Source: Rostratula benghalensis (lineage: Eukaryota; Chordata; Aves; Charadriiformes; Rostratulidae). Taken from it: a DNA stretch of 64,000 nucleotides. Positions 1-10,765 of this stretch are shown piece by piece. The translations under genes and the position numbers were made by a program. The stretch is taken from NCBI GenBank assembly GCA_013399305.1, contig VXAI01000158.1, forward strand, positions 357,206 through 421,205. The letters are read 5' to 3'. The notes below the pieces were generated by a model, which made no database searches, was not told the origin of the DNA, and saw only the letters and a list, made by a program, of their open reading frames with translations. Position 1 is the first letter of the stretch, and each line of letters starts with the position of its first letter.

Positions 1-57
1 GTTTAATTCATTTTAGTTCATTTTAGTTCATTTTAATTCATTTTAATTCATTTTATT
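1..57. repeat. 10-bp-period tandem repeat, TTCATTTTAR
   Basis: About five copies of a TTCATTTTA(G/A) unit run from the window edge, alternating between the G and the A form. The array probably continues outside the window. It is a simple AT-rich minisatellite with no coding potential. Confidence 0.85.
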
Positions 58-1520
58 CTATTGAACCTAGTGGTATTTAAGCTGCAGGATTTATGGCATG
101 TGACTCTGACAGTAAGAGATGACTGTATGAGATGCTGACCCGTTGGCCTGAACTGACCTGACCTGGCTTGTGGACAGAGAAATTGTCTCTTTCCCCATGC
201 CTGCACATGCAGACCTTGACCCAACTGGTAAGCCTGCATAGCAAGGGGCCAATTAGTCATAAAGGCTGGCTTTCATTATGTGGATGTTTCTTCTTTTCAA
301 ACGAGACCCAGGCTGCCAACTCACAGCGTTTCATGGGATAATTTCACCCAGCACTGTGTGGGCAACAGTGCTCTGTCACGGCAGCAGGCATGGCTGGACA
401 TCGATGATGGTGCTGGAAAGCCCTGGCTGCTTCCCTGACTCATGGTTTACAGGCCCTTCAGCTTGTCCTGAGCTGCTTTTTGATGAGGGAGAGGAAACGT
501 GTTGCTCAATGTAGCTCAGGCTTCGCTTCCAAACATCATTATGAGAGTGAGAAGGGCAGGCAGGGATGATGGCCAACGCTCTGACAGCCGCAGGGTGCGC
601 AGCAGCAGAAGAGCTGCTGATGGATGGTGGGACAAATGAAGTCAGCCAGAGGTGGCTAGGCCATGGGGAAAGGTCAACACCTCTGACAGAGTTTTGATTG
701 CTGCAAAAAATACCTGGCACCGAGTCTCAGCTGTGCCGGCAGTGCCAGGAAGATCTGAGCATCCCAGCCTGGGGCTGGCTGTCGTGAGGAGGCAAGGAGC
801 CACCCTGGGGCATCCCCCATGGCCGGGCACGCTGAATTTGCCAGCCATGGTCCTGCTGCTCCTCACTGCTCCTATCTGCACCCTGTCCTGAAGCCACAGC
901 TATGCCTGAGTCAGGAAAATTTCTGAATCCATAGATTACAACTAAAAGGATTCATGAAAGAAAGAGAAAAAAAAAAAAAAATGTGAAAACCTGAGCTGTC
1001 TCTTTGCTGGGGCCAAGCTGTTGTCAGCTTAAAGAAAATGTTTTATCTTTTTGTTTGGACAATTTAAGAGATTTATTTCCCCCTTCCTTTCCCTTTCTCT
1101 CCCTGGATGAAAGTTGCAGGGATTTCCACAAAATAAGTTTGGAGGAGCCAAGGCTTCAACACCAGCAGTTTTTAGCCAGACCCGTGGAATGATCAATAAA
1201 TCGGCACTGACTGATCTTGGAGTCTGAGGACGTCTACAAGGCACAAGCAGCTCTTTTAGGTAATCTGGAGCAAGTGAGTAAGTCCAGTAGCTCTGGAGCC
1301 AAACCCTAAAGTGGATGCAAAATCATATGGGGAGCCAGTGCTGTGATTTTCAGTACAAGGGTGATGTAATGATTGAGTACAGTTCAAGTAAGTAATCTAG
1401 TCATCTGTTCGCAATTTTGAATTATGGCTGATGCAGTCTCTGCCTGCAAGCCAGCAAAAAGAGAGTGAGAATTACAGTTATTGAGTCAAGCCAAAGGCAG
1501 GAATCAGCATCTTGGCATCA
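58..1520. other. Unique non-coding DNA, nothing recognised
   Basis: Mixed-composition sequence with short overlapping open frames on both strands (up to 114 codons) that show no domain, no secretion signal and no splice-site context worth calling. The only simple feature is an A-run at about 968-981. Confidence 0.5.
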
Positions 1521-1529
1521 GCCTGGGGA

Positions 1530-1665
1530 AGCGGTGGGGGCGGGGAGGTGCGCGATTCGAAATGCAATGCGGGGTCTAGCAGGAGCCTGAAATTTCGGAG
1601 ACAGCTGGGATCCGAACACAAGACGCCAGAGGACAGTGTGCTGAGGGGTAGGGACACCTTTATCT
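1530..1665. other. CpG-dense patch with a possible SINE-like B box on the minus strand
   Basis: CpG dinucleotides are much denser here (GCGG, GCGCG, TTCGAA, ATGCGG, TTCGG, TCCGAA, GACGCC) than in the flanks. Read on the minus strand, the stretch near 1605-1620 gives TGTTCGGATCC, close to the tRNA/SINE B-box GGTTCGANNCC, and is followed by CAGCTGTCTCC, which resembles the MIR text after the B box. I see no convincing A box. It may be a decayed MIR-like SINE on the minus strand or a small unmethylated conserved element. Confidence 0.3.
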
Positions 1666-4600
1666 GATCGTTGCCCTGAAGAAGAGGAGAGGCTTCAACC
1701 CTGAGCACAAGGAACCGCATCTGAATCCCTACCACCCAAGACAACTGCTTTGAACACATACTTATCTGTGGTGTTTGAATTCCACTTAAGAAAATTTAGA
1801 GTCATCCAGGGCCTGACCTTCAGCAAACCACAAAGGCAACCCATAAACCACAAGGCTGGAATCAGCTAGAGAGGACAAGTAAATCCAACGTATTAGCATA
1901 GGCTTTCAACTGCAGCTGGTTACCGGGGATCTTACAAGCAGGAGATGTACCAGGAGCATCTACATAGGATGTGAGAGCGTAAAGGTGGATTTGGTAAGGG
2001 CTCCACTCAGATTATCGCCCAAAAGAAGGAATAACAGCACTATGTTTAATAATAGTAAGTGACTGACTTCATCGCCAGGCGGAAACAAAATATTTTTAAG
2101 TGTCAGAAACCATAAAAACATGACATGATTCATCTTAAAACAAACAGTTGCTCATTTGAATCTCAGAGTGGAGGATACATGGAAAGTCCCAAAATGAGAC
2201 CATCTCTGGAGAGCTATTTTTTTTTGGGGGGGGGGGAAATCATATTTGATGAGCTAAGCATTATTGGGACTGTTCAGCTGGAGCAGGTGAGTTGGGAACA
2301 GGGTACTAAAGGATGTGCTTGTAATTGGGAAAGTAAATCTCCCCCTCAAAATCAATACCAGAACAGGGTTTTTTTTGGATAAGATGGACACCTTTCCCAT
2401 ATGGCATGCATCTGAGGGTTTACCTGCTAGTCATGGAAGATCTTTGGGCATGAAGTAAAACTGTAACAATCCATTGCAGTAGTCATTTATACCAAACCTG
2501 CAGTCTCTGCTGAAGGTTATTATTTTTCCCACTCTGAGTTCTAAGCTGACTACCAAGAATAAGACCATGAAAACCTTTCTCTTGAAATTTTTTGCATAGA
2601 AACACCCATACTTCAAATTATTTTAACTGTTTGTCAAACAGTGTTATGCATAATGAAGCGCTGAGGTGGCTGCCTTTCTTCCAGGGGGAAATGATGCAGT
2701 GCACCTTTTTTATTGATATCTAGTGACCTCTTATTCATGCTAGAGAGGAAGCGATCACTCAAAGCTGTAATGCATTTGTACCGAACTTTTGTGTTTGCTG
2801 TGTCTGCTTTATCTGGCTCATCAGAGACTTATGTGTATCTTAAAAGTCTCACAGAAATTCAGTGGAGTTATTTTGACTTTATATTTTAAAGGTATTTGGG
2901 TCAATGGGTATAAGACCAACTGTGCCACTTACCCCCATAATTGGATTCACTAACTGAAATACACATTCCTGAAAAGCCTCTTGCTGGATTTGAAGATAGT
3001 ATTCCTTCTTCTGTACACTTCATGGTCTTTTGGGGAATTTCTGATAACCTTCCAACCTTTGTCCAATTATTTCCATTAAGACTAGTCACTCCACAAGTGG
3101 TTGCACTAGTTAAACCTGGTTTCCAAAGGGCTTGTATCTCCTGTTGATTGACTGTTAAACTCAATTGTGCTGAGGATGCCTGTGAACTAACCCTGCATTA
3201 GACATCAGAGAATCCATACTACAGCAAACCCATGATGTAGGATGTAGGTTTTTGGACATCTTCTAAGTCAGGAATGCTGGATGAAGCCTTTGCACCACTG
3301 GCACATCTGTATCTACTCTCCTTTACAAGGAGACTCAGGTATCTAATAATGATTGGGCTCACAATGCAGTCTTTTCTTCTTCAGGAGAATTGAGAGGCCT
3401 GTCCTTCTCTATTTAGCCACTTTTTTTTATTTTTTAAAGTTACAAGAACGTAAGACATTTGAATCCTCTAGCTTGCTGTAAGGTTTTGTTTAAATGTTAA
3501 AAATACTCAATGTGCAGATTGTCAGGTAGGGAAACCCAGACAATGACTCAGTATGTCTGAGTGAGCGTCTTTCCCAAATAAAGGATTGTTGTTGTCTGAA
3601 AAATCTCTCATGGCATTAGTGATGGTATTTTGCAGCCTGGTAGGTCCATATCTGGAAGGTTGTTACCGCAATTGTAGGTACCTGGATCAGAACAGCACTT
3701 TTGAGGTGGAGGCTCCCATACAGTGCCACGTTGCACATCAGTTTTCTTTTTGGCATCTGAAATGAGGCAGCCCTCACCCTTTATACTAATTAAATGTATT
3801 TTAGCTCCTTGAAAAGTCTCTGGTTGCACCTAATCCCCATTATAAAAACTCTGGATATTCTCTTTAACATGCTAAACTCTTGGTCTCACTGCATTTGGTT
3901 CCTTGTCCAGAGTCTAAGCAAAATAAGCTTAAAAGAGCAGGAGGATCTCTTAGGGGATGAATCTTTCCTGCTTTGACATAAGCCAGGAGTGACTCTGTTC
4001 AATGTCTGTTTCAAAGACATTTTGGTAAGAACATATAATCCAAAAATACCAGGGACCACGATAATTCTGGACAGATTTTAATTGGGATCAGGTCAGAGTG
4101 GTTGTAACCTCTCCAGTACTGTGGAGGTGGAGGCTTAAGACCACAGCTTGGCCACCTGATGTGCTCTGAAAGGCTGTTTTCCCACGTGGGATCAAATATG
4201 TCCCAGATATTTTCATCTGTCCTTTGTAAGCATTTATACCACATTCATTCCCAGTGACCCCAGCACTGCTAGTGTGGCTCCTGTGTGTTTTGTTTCCTTC
4301 AAAAGCAAAGCTGTGATGCTTGCCTTTTTCCGGGAGATAGAGGCTGGAGGAGAGAGGGGCTGAAGTTCCTTAATTCACATTGGTTTACAGCTGCCAAATA
4401 ACACCTTGTTGAAATGCTACTTTTATCATCAGAAAAGTCCCTTTACTATGCACGCCCTAGTTAGACAGAAGATAATTGCTGCAAGAATAACACTGATATA
4501 AGGGTGTTTATTTACCAGGATGTGGAGTCCTCCTCCTCCAAGCATTTTCCTTGGTGCATGTCAGCTAGGGTCTGGATGGTTAGCTTACATTATGCCTTGG

Positions 4601-6054
4601 AAAGAGAGCAAATTCTATGATTCTTTACAGGCACTGGCTATTTTGGTCTGTCTCAGTGTTTAAATCTTGGCCCACCAAAAATTGGATAGATTTTTTTTTA
4701 AAAGCTTTTTGACTCAGACCGTATTGACAATTCTCTCTCCCTTCCCCTCCAGCTATCCCACTGAAAGAAAACCCTAATTTCCCCACAGTGAACCTCTCTG
4801 TCAACATGTTATGCATTGTTCTGCTCCAGGGTGACCAAAATACAAGTCAGAGGCAAATCTGACTAATCTCCCCTGAAACTGTGAAATCAGTGAAAAAAAT
4901 TTCGGTCGGGTACAATTTCACCATTGTACCCATGGGCCAGCCACAGTTTTTAACAGCCTTCAGAGCTACCCAAAGACAGTGTTGCAGTCATTAATGTCAC
5001 TGATATTGTTGCCCTGAAATAGTTGCTTTATGCTGCAGTAGACAATCAATTCCTTCTTATCCCATTGTTTTCAGAGCTACTGTGTTTGGGACGTTCCAGG
5101 ACTGCTGTAAATTGGTTCAATTCTTTTCTGACATGTCACTCACTAAATGTTCAGGGAGCATTTCCCTAATCCTGTCCAGATGAGCTGTGGATTCCAAGAG
5201 GTTTCTATTTTTGGATGTAGGCTTCTGCCTATATGCTACTGTTGGGCTCAAGTTCATCCAGAGGAATCACATTAGTGGGTATGCAGATTTATTTCTTTGC
5301 TTCTGCTGAACGTGAGCTGAAATTGTTTGGTTTTGCCAATTGCCTTTCCTGTGCAGGGGGATCAATGTCCTTCCTTTGCATTTTTCATAAACTGGAGTTC
5401 TGTTCTGATGAATCAGAGCTTGGTTTTTATTAGTTTTTCATACAGGCTGCTTCCTCCTGCCACCACTTAATTCAGGGGGAATTTTTATTATTCCCAGTTG
5501 TTTAACAACAGCATCTTGCAATCTCAGGTGGGATTGGAAACGCTCTGTGTTAACAAGTCAACACAGTGACAGAGACAGTTTCTGTGACAGAAACTAAAAT
5601 TTCAAAAGAAATATGGACCAGGAGAAAAGCAGTACGTCCTCCCTAGTACAAGTGGAGACAGAGACCTTGGCTGACTGGTGTACCCAATGTAAGCCAGAAA
5701 CACTGCTGCACATTTTCTGAGTCTCAGTGTGACACCTGGCCTCCATCGTTCCTGCATCTGTGGATAAATTTCAGGTTTAAGATTAAGCTTCATGATCCAG
5801 CAATATGAAGTATGAACTGAAGCAAACTTAAATTGGAAGTGTCAGACAGTGAAGTTTAGTTTGATTGACACGCTCTGACACAATGCACTGCCTTCAGCTG
5901 CCTACGTAGCATCACGGGTTTCTCCCCATAAACAGAGCTGTTTTGAAACATTTTAGCCAAAATTATTCTTAGAGTAATGTCAAGAGGAAAAAGACATTGT
6001 TGTGATGTCTTGAAAAAATCCAAACAGCTATTCTGTCGAACCTCTAGCAGACTT
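1666..6054. other. Unique non-coding DNA with homopolymer runs
   Basis: I recognise no gene or named repeat here. A T-run followed directly by a G-run occurs at about 2216-2236. A perfect donor-like CAG/GTGAGT at 2283-2291 follows it, but the preceding 60 bases contain those homopolymers, so an exon is unlikely. Confidence 0.5.
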
Positions 6055-6300
6055 AGAATCATAGAATCATAGAATTATTCAGGTTGGAAGAGACCCTTGG
6101 TATCATTGAGTCTAACCATCAGTCCTACTCTACAAAGTCCTCCCCTACACCATATCCCCCGACACCACATCTGAACGACTGAAACACACTCAGGGATGGG
6201 GACTCAACCGCCTCCCTGGGCAACCTATTCCAGTGCCTGACCACTCTTTCTGTGAAAAATTCCTTTTTAATATTCAACCTAAACCTACCCTACTTGCTCT
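6055..6300 (-). mobile_element. CR1 LINE, 5'-truncated 3' end
   Basis: Read on the plus strand it starts with the tandem octamer AATCATAG repeated, then TTCAGGTTGGAAGAGACCC and the CR1 3'-UTR/C-terminal text (ACCACATCTGAACGACTG, CTCCCTGGGCAACC, TTTCTGTGAAAAATTCC). This is the reverse complement of an avian CR1 3' terminus, so the element lies on the minus strand. Only about 245 bp remain, typical of CR1 5' truncation. It is similar to the copies at 15.1 kb and 55.9 kb and so is probably the same subfamily. It carries no complete ORF. Confidence 0.93.
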
Positions 6301-7965
6301 GTGGAGAAAAGATTTGGAACCAGAGGAGTATGATGTGTGGGGCCTACTCAGCTTTTCAGTGGAAATTCATTAGAGTTGAGGCACTTGGTTTTTCTGGAGT
6401 GTCTCTGCACTCACCATAATCCAGTCCAAAGCTACAGTGGAAGACCATGATTTTCTCACCAGTTGCATCTCCCATATGGAGTCCATTTCAGTGGCATGTG
6501 GAAGAACTGAAAGATTGTAGTTACTGTGTTTTAAATACTTGCCATTCTAGTGTCATACAGTGCACAGGGGAAGGAAACAGCCTCACAGTAATTTGTCTTA
6601 ATCAGATGGTGAGGATCCTGCCAATATAATAAAGGAAGAAACTGGAAGGAGGGCTTGCAGGACTTGGGGAAAGGTTGTGTGGAGCACAGCAGGATGGAGT
6701 TCCAGGCTTTGAGATAAGAGTGGCAACCAGAAAAGCTCGGAGTGATTGGCGTGAAGAAGTCTGATGGGGACCGTAGAAGGCTTTATGCTTGGTGTTATAG
6801 AGGAAAACAAAGTTCTGTGATCGATATAATTGAGCCTGGATTATCCTGTGTGTTTCATCTACTGCAACTGATGGGTTTCCCCTGATGTATAACATCACGT
6901 TTATTTATTTCAGCATCATAGAGTGAATACTTCACATTCTTGTAGTCTTCCGTGATATCCATCACACTGGTATACAAATATTTTGCTAAAATTAAAGTAC
7001 TTTAAGGTCTTTACAATGTTCCCGTGAAGAAAGGGAAGTAACCGTGGCAAAAAATTCCCCTACCTCAAATTAGACCATTATTTCAGATGCCCAGAGTGTG
7101 GCCTGCTTTTGCAGGTATTGCAGGAGTCCGTTTTAATTTTTATTAGGAATTTTAAATAATTTCAGCAGCTTCAGAAAAACTCATCAAGTTTTGAATAGTT
7201 AATGTTTTGTATGCTTTTAAAGTTACCCAGACCTTATTTTATGTCCTTTCAGTAAAGAAATTATAAAATGTGGACATGCGGTACCAATCCAAATCTAGAT
7301 TTGATTGGGTCTAGAACAATTTAGATTACTCATTGCTTGTCAATTTAGAGCCTAAGTATGAGAATGCCAACATATTCTCGTTCATATTGGATGTTTAACC
7401 TAAATCCTCAGGCCTCTGACTCATCAGCCAGAAAAGTAGAAAAAAGGAGAATGAGGAAAGATGACGCAGATCTTCTTCATTTCCCTTGTGACTCTGATGT
7501 AATTTCAAAGTGTTTCAGGCCAGAGAGGAAAAGAAGATTTTTCTCTCATTACAGCAATAGTTTTAAGACAAAATTATTCCCTTACATGCATGGCTCTCCT
7601 TTCTGGCTGACAAAACCTTCTCGAGGCACGATGTTGAGGAAAAAAAAAGTGAATTAAGTAGAAGTTTTAGGAGAAAGTTAGAAGGCAGAGGATAGTGTGG
7701 TAGAGGATGTGGCCCAGAAATGGGAATCTAACCCTGTTCTCAGCTCTCCCAGCCCCTTCAGTTGCCAGTTCTTATGAAGCCCACAAACTATAGGATAAGA
7801 ATGTGAATAGTGTTTGGGAGTAACTGAAAAATAAACATTGAAAACCAGTGCAAATCTGGGTGGACCTGGGTGAAACTTCATTAGCAGAACTTGTATTTTT
7901 TAGAATACTGGGCAGCCATATTCAGAGAGATTCTTAACTGCATCAGTATTTGGGCTCTGGTCTTT
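6301..7965. other. Unique non-coding DNA
   Basis: No repeat family or gene recognised. The open frames at 6598-6898 (minus) and 7358-7657 (plus) have no recognisable domain and no supporting splice signals. Confidence 0.5.
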
Positions 7966-8120
7966 TTTTGTTTGAGGTTTTTTTTGTTTGTTTTTTTGTT
8001 TTGTTCTGGTTTTTTTGTTGTTGTTTGGTTGGTTGGGGTTGGTTTGTTGTTTGGTGGAGGGTTTTTTGTTTGTTTGTTTGGGTGGTTTTGTTTGTTTGGT
8101 TGGTTGGTTGTGGGTTTTTT
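7966..8120. repeat. G/T-only low-complexity tract
   Basis: About 150 bases made almost wholly of G and T on the plus strand (TTTG, TTGG and GGGG words; A and C nearly absent). Long open frames on both strands here (for instance a K/N/P/Q-rich minus frame at 7900-8124) are artefacts of the composition. The GG and GGGG runs could form two-layer quadruplexes on the plus strand. Confidence 0.9.
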
Positions 8121-8568
8121 TCAATTATATATGACCTGAAGAACTCTTTTCTCTGCTAACATAGAGACCTCAGAGATACCCTGTGGCTTGTCTTCAGTTA
8201 AAGTGCTAAAGTCAACTCCCACTGCGAAAGACCACCTGAAATCAACATTGTAAGGGATTCTTAGATGGCAACTCTTGAGGTATGATGGTAGTATGAGGTA
8301 GAAAAAAGTTACTAATGTGTTTGTGTTTATTCAACTCAAAACAAATTTGTCAAAGCAGCAGAGATTCATTCAAACTCCAACACACTAAATATTTGTGAAC
8401 AATCCAAATAATAGTATTTTACAAACAACAGCTTTAACATAGGAAAAAGGAGGATGGCTTTTTTTTTCCCCACACACATGTGCCAGTGATGCCTCCTTAG
8501 AGGAACTCGGGTCCTCAGCTTGAGACATTTGCTCTTCTCCGTCAGCAGTTTATCTTCCTCTTGCTTAG

Positions 8569-8751
8569 TTTAGGAAACAAGTGTCTATTATTTTGTTTTC
8601 TTTTCTTTTCTTCCAGAAATCAGACAATTACCTCATAAGCACATGGCCAATGAAAAAAGTTGCTGAAATGCAAGCAGAAATCAACAGGCTGGACCTCCAT
8701 CCTTGGAACTGCCTTGCAAGGTGGTTCAATGAGACCTACTGTGATATTTAA
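8569..8751 (+). CDS. Candidate terminal coding exon (8617-8751), unidentified protein
   Basis: A good acceptor, a C/T tract of about 20 bases ending TTCCAG at 8611-8616, precedes a frame that stays open for 44 codons to a TAA at 8749-8751. The other two frames from this acceptor stop early (TAA in the 8th codon, TGA in the 16th). The peptide starts KSDNYLISTW, carries a short charged stretch (MKKVAEMQAEINRL) and ends ARWFNETYCDI, with one N-glycosylation sequon (NET). An in-frame TAG at 8566 closes the frame upstream, so if real it must be spliced. I do not recognise the family and see no partner exon in the window. The nearest clear AATAAA downstream is near 10012-10025. A 44-codon open stretch could also arise by chance. 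Confidence 0.22.
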   Translation, partial: FRKQVSIILFSFLFFQKSDNYLISTWPMKKVAEMQAEINRLDLHPWNCLARWFNETYCDI

Positions 8752-10384
8752 GCTGTGACCTGATAGGCTACGTCTGTATTAAGGTATGGCCCTTTTCAGT
8801 AAGGCTTGACTGATTCTACCACTAAGGACACAGGTCTCCTTGTTATTTAGTGGTGATGGAGTTAAAATGATGAGAAAGCATCGTTCTGGGCAGGTGCTGA
8901 AACTGGATGCTCAGCTTCATCTTTGAAAGTAGGGTGTCCTCTCATGGACTATAAGGACTGTTTAGGAAGGACAACCATCCAGAATAGACAGTTCTTAGGC
9001 CATCTTACACTCTGCTCTGTAAGTATTGCCCAAAAAATGGGTCTGTGGAAAACCGAGCTCAGCGCATCTGCTTGTGAGTGGTCTGTGGCAGACCTGGTAT
9101 TTCCCATGTGCTCACTGCAGCCAAACAGGACTGCAAAATATACATATTCAAAAAAAACCAATTAATTGTACATGAGCTCATTCTAGGATGGAGGGCTGGA
9201 CTACATATTGGATGAATGATAGTTCAGGCCTGTTTTTCCAATGAAGTCTTGAACCTCTGCCATATCATGCCAATTGAGGATCTGGCCTCTTGCTCCTTGC
9301 TTTGTACATTAACTTCACTTAATCAGCAGGTTTTCCATGCCTAATAATTATAAATATATAAGCAGGAGTGTTTGTTTGTGGTTGTTGAAGCAGGGAAAGA
9401 ACTGTTTCAAAGAAAAGAGTGTTTTAAGAATGGCCTAACTGCAGTCCCTTGTAAAATCAGAGGTTTGTGTCTCCCATGTGAACCGGTGGAGCACGGAGGA
9501 GGGATGTATTGAAGAGCAGTTAGGCAGTATTTGCAGCTGGTGCCATCAGTGGGAGATGCGGTCAAGTCTTTACATATCATACCTATATCCTTTTTGCCCC
9601 TGCCACATCGGTCTCTGAGCGATCAGAAATGAACGTAGGTGGGAGTAAGCCATAAGAAAAAATCTGAGACCAGAAGTCTCCTGCCCGAGCCAGTGCCTTT
9701 GTGTGGGCTGCGCGTTGCGTATGTATTTTCCGAGGCAGACTCAAGATTCCTTTGAGCTTGGCACATTCTGGTTAAGATGAACTCAGCATCCAAATGTTGA
9801 CACGAAGCTGACTACACCATATACCATGGCCCCATGCCACCTTCAGCTGGACTGGGGCCATGCTGGCACTGGCTTTGGTTACTTGATTCAAGACGGCTGC
9901 AGAAAAAGGGAAGGGCAAAGGGTGCCTGAGGTGGGTTTACCTGGCATCCCAGCTGGAGGAAATGGCCTGCGTTCTTCTGCAGAATAAGGAGAGAGGGATG
10001 AGTAGAGGGAAATAAAATAAATAAAGCAAGCCAATGGTGTCATTAAAAAGAGGATGTATCATGTTTACCGTGAGAGCATGTGACTCAGGCATCCAGACAT
10101 GAACATTCCTGCAAAGCCCCAAATGCACACATGGAACCAAATTTTTTGGCTTCCCAGAATGGCTTAATTTTATAATTCCATGACTCATTAGAAAAAGCAA
10201 AGTCCCTAGGCGTGCTGCATCAAGATCCAGTAAACTCCAGTTAGCAGTGCGGCCACACAGGGACAGAGGATCAGGTGAGGGATGGATGGAGGGACAGAGG
10301 GATGGAAGATGACTCTCAGCCTCTTGCCCCCTGCAACTCCCCCACCCACTCCTTTCTCCTTCCAGTGGTTTTGTAAACATGTTT
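8752..10384. other. Unique non-coding DNA
   Basis: No recognised gene or repeat. AATAAA-type poly(A) signals cluster at 10012-10025 on the plus strand. The 168-codon minus frame ending near 9937 is low-confidence (see rejected list). Confidence 0.45.
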
Positions 10385-10663
10385 CTCTCTTTCTTTCCTT
10401 TTTTTTTTTTTAAGATTGGAGTGGAGGGGTTAGCAGAGGTCATGTTGGTTTAAAAAATTATGGTTAACCTTACAAGCTGGGTTGCCTTAGGTCACGGTGA
10501 TACAACTCCCCTCCCTTCTCCTGTGCGGTGGTGGTTCACAGAAATTCCTCTAACGCAGGGAAGGACGGGGCCTGCCAAGGCTATGAGCAATGCAGAACAG
10601 ACTTACCTGTTTTTATGTGCTGCTTAACTAATTATTTTAAAAAGAAACAGCCAAGTTGGAACA

Positions 10664-10765
10664 ACTACCTTTTTCTTCCAGGAGGAACATTTTCCCCTTT
10701 TCCTTTTTTTCCCCACGTCCCCCTTCTCCCCTCCTCCCTCCCCTTGGTGTTTTTTTTCCCCTCCG
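10664..10765. repeat. Polypyrimidine tract; minus-strand G-quadruplex motif
   Basis: About 100 bases, nearly all C and T on the plus strand. C-runs at 10711-10714, 10719-10723, 10728-10731, 10736-10738 and 10740-10743 are spaced by 1-4 bases, so the minus strand fits the G3+N1-7 quadruplex rule. The tract could also form triplex or i-motif structures. Confidence 0.8.

Noticed and set aside
2125..2290. Possible exon ending in CAG/GTGAGT
   Set aside because: The putative exon would contain a T-run next to a G-run, and no acceptor was found.
9937..10443. 168-codon minus-strand open frame, the longest in the window
   Set aside because: Starts over a T-run (poly-Lys), contains low-complexity Ser/Pro and Phe/Leu stretches and no recognisable domain; composition is that of chance translation.
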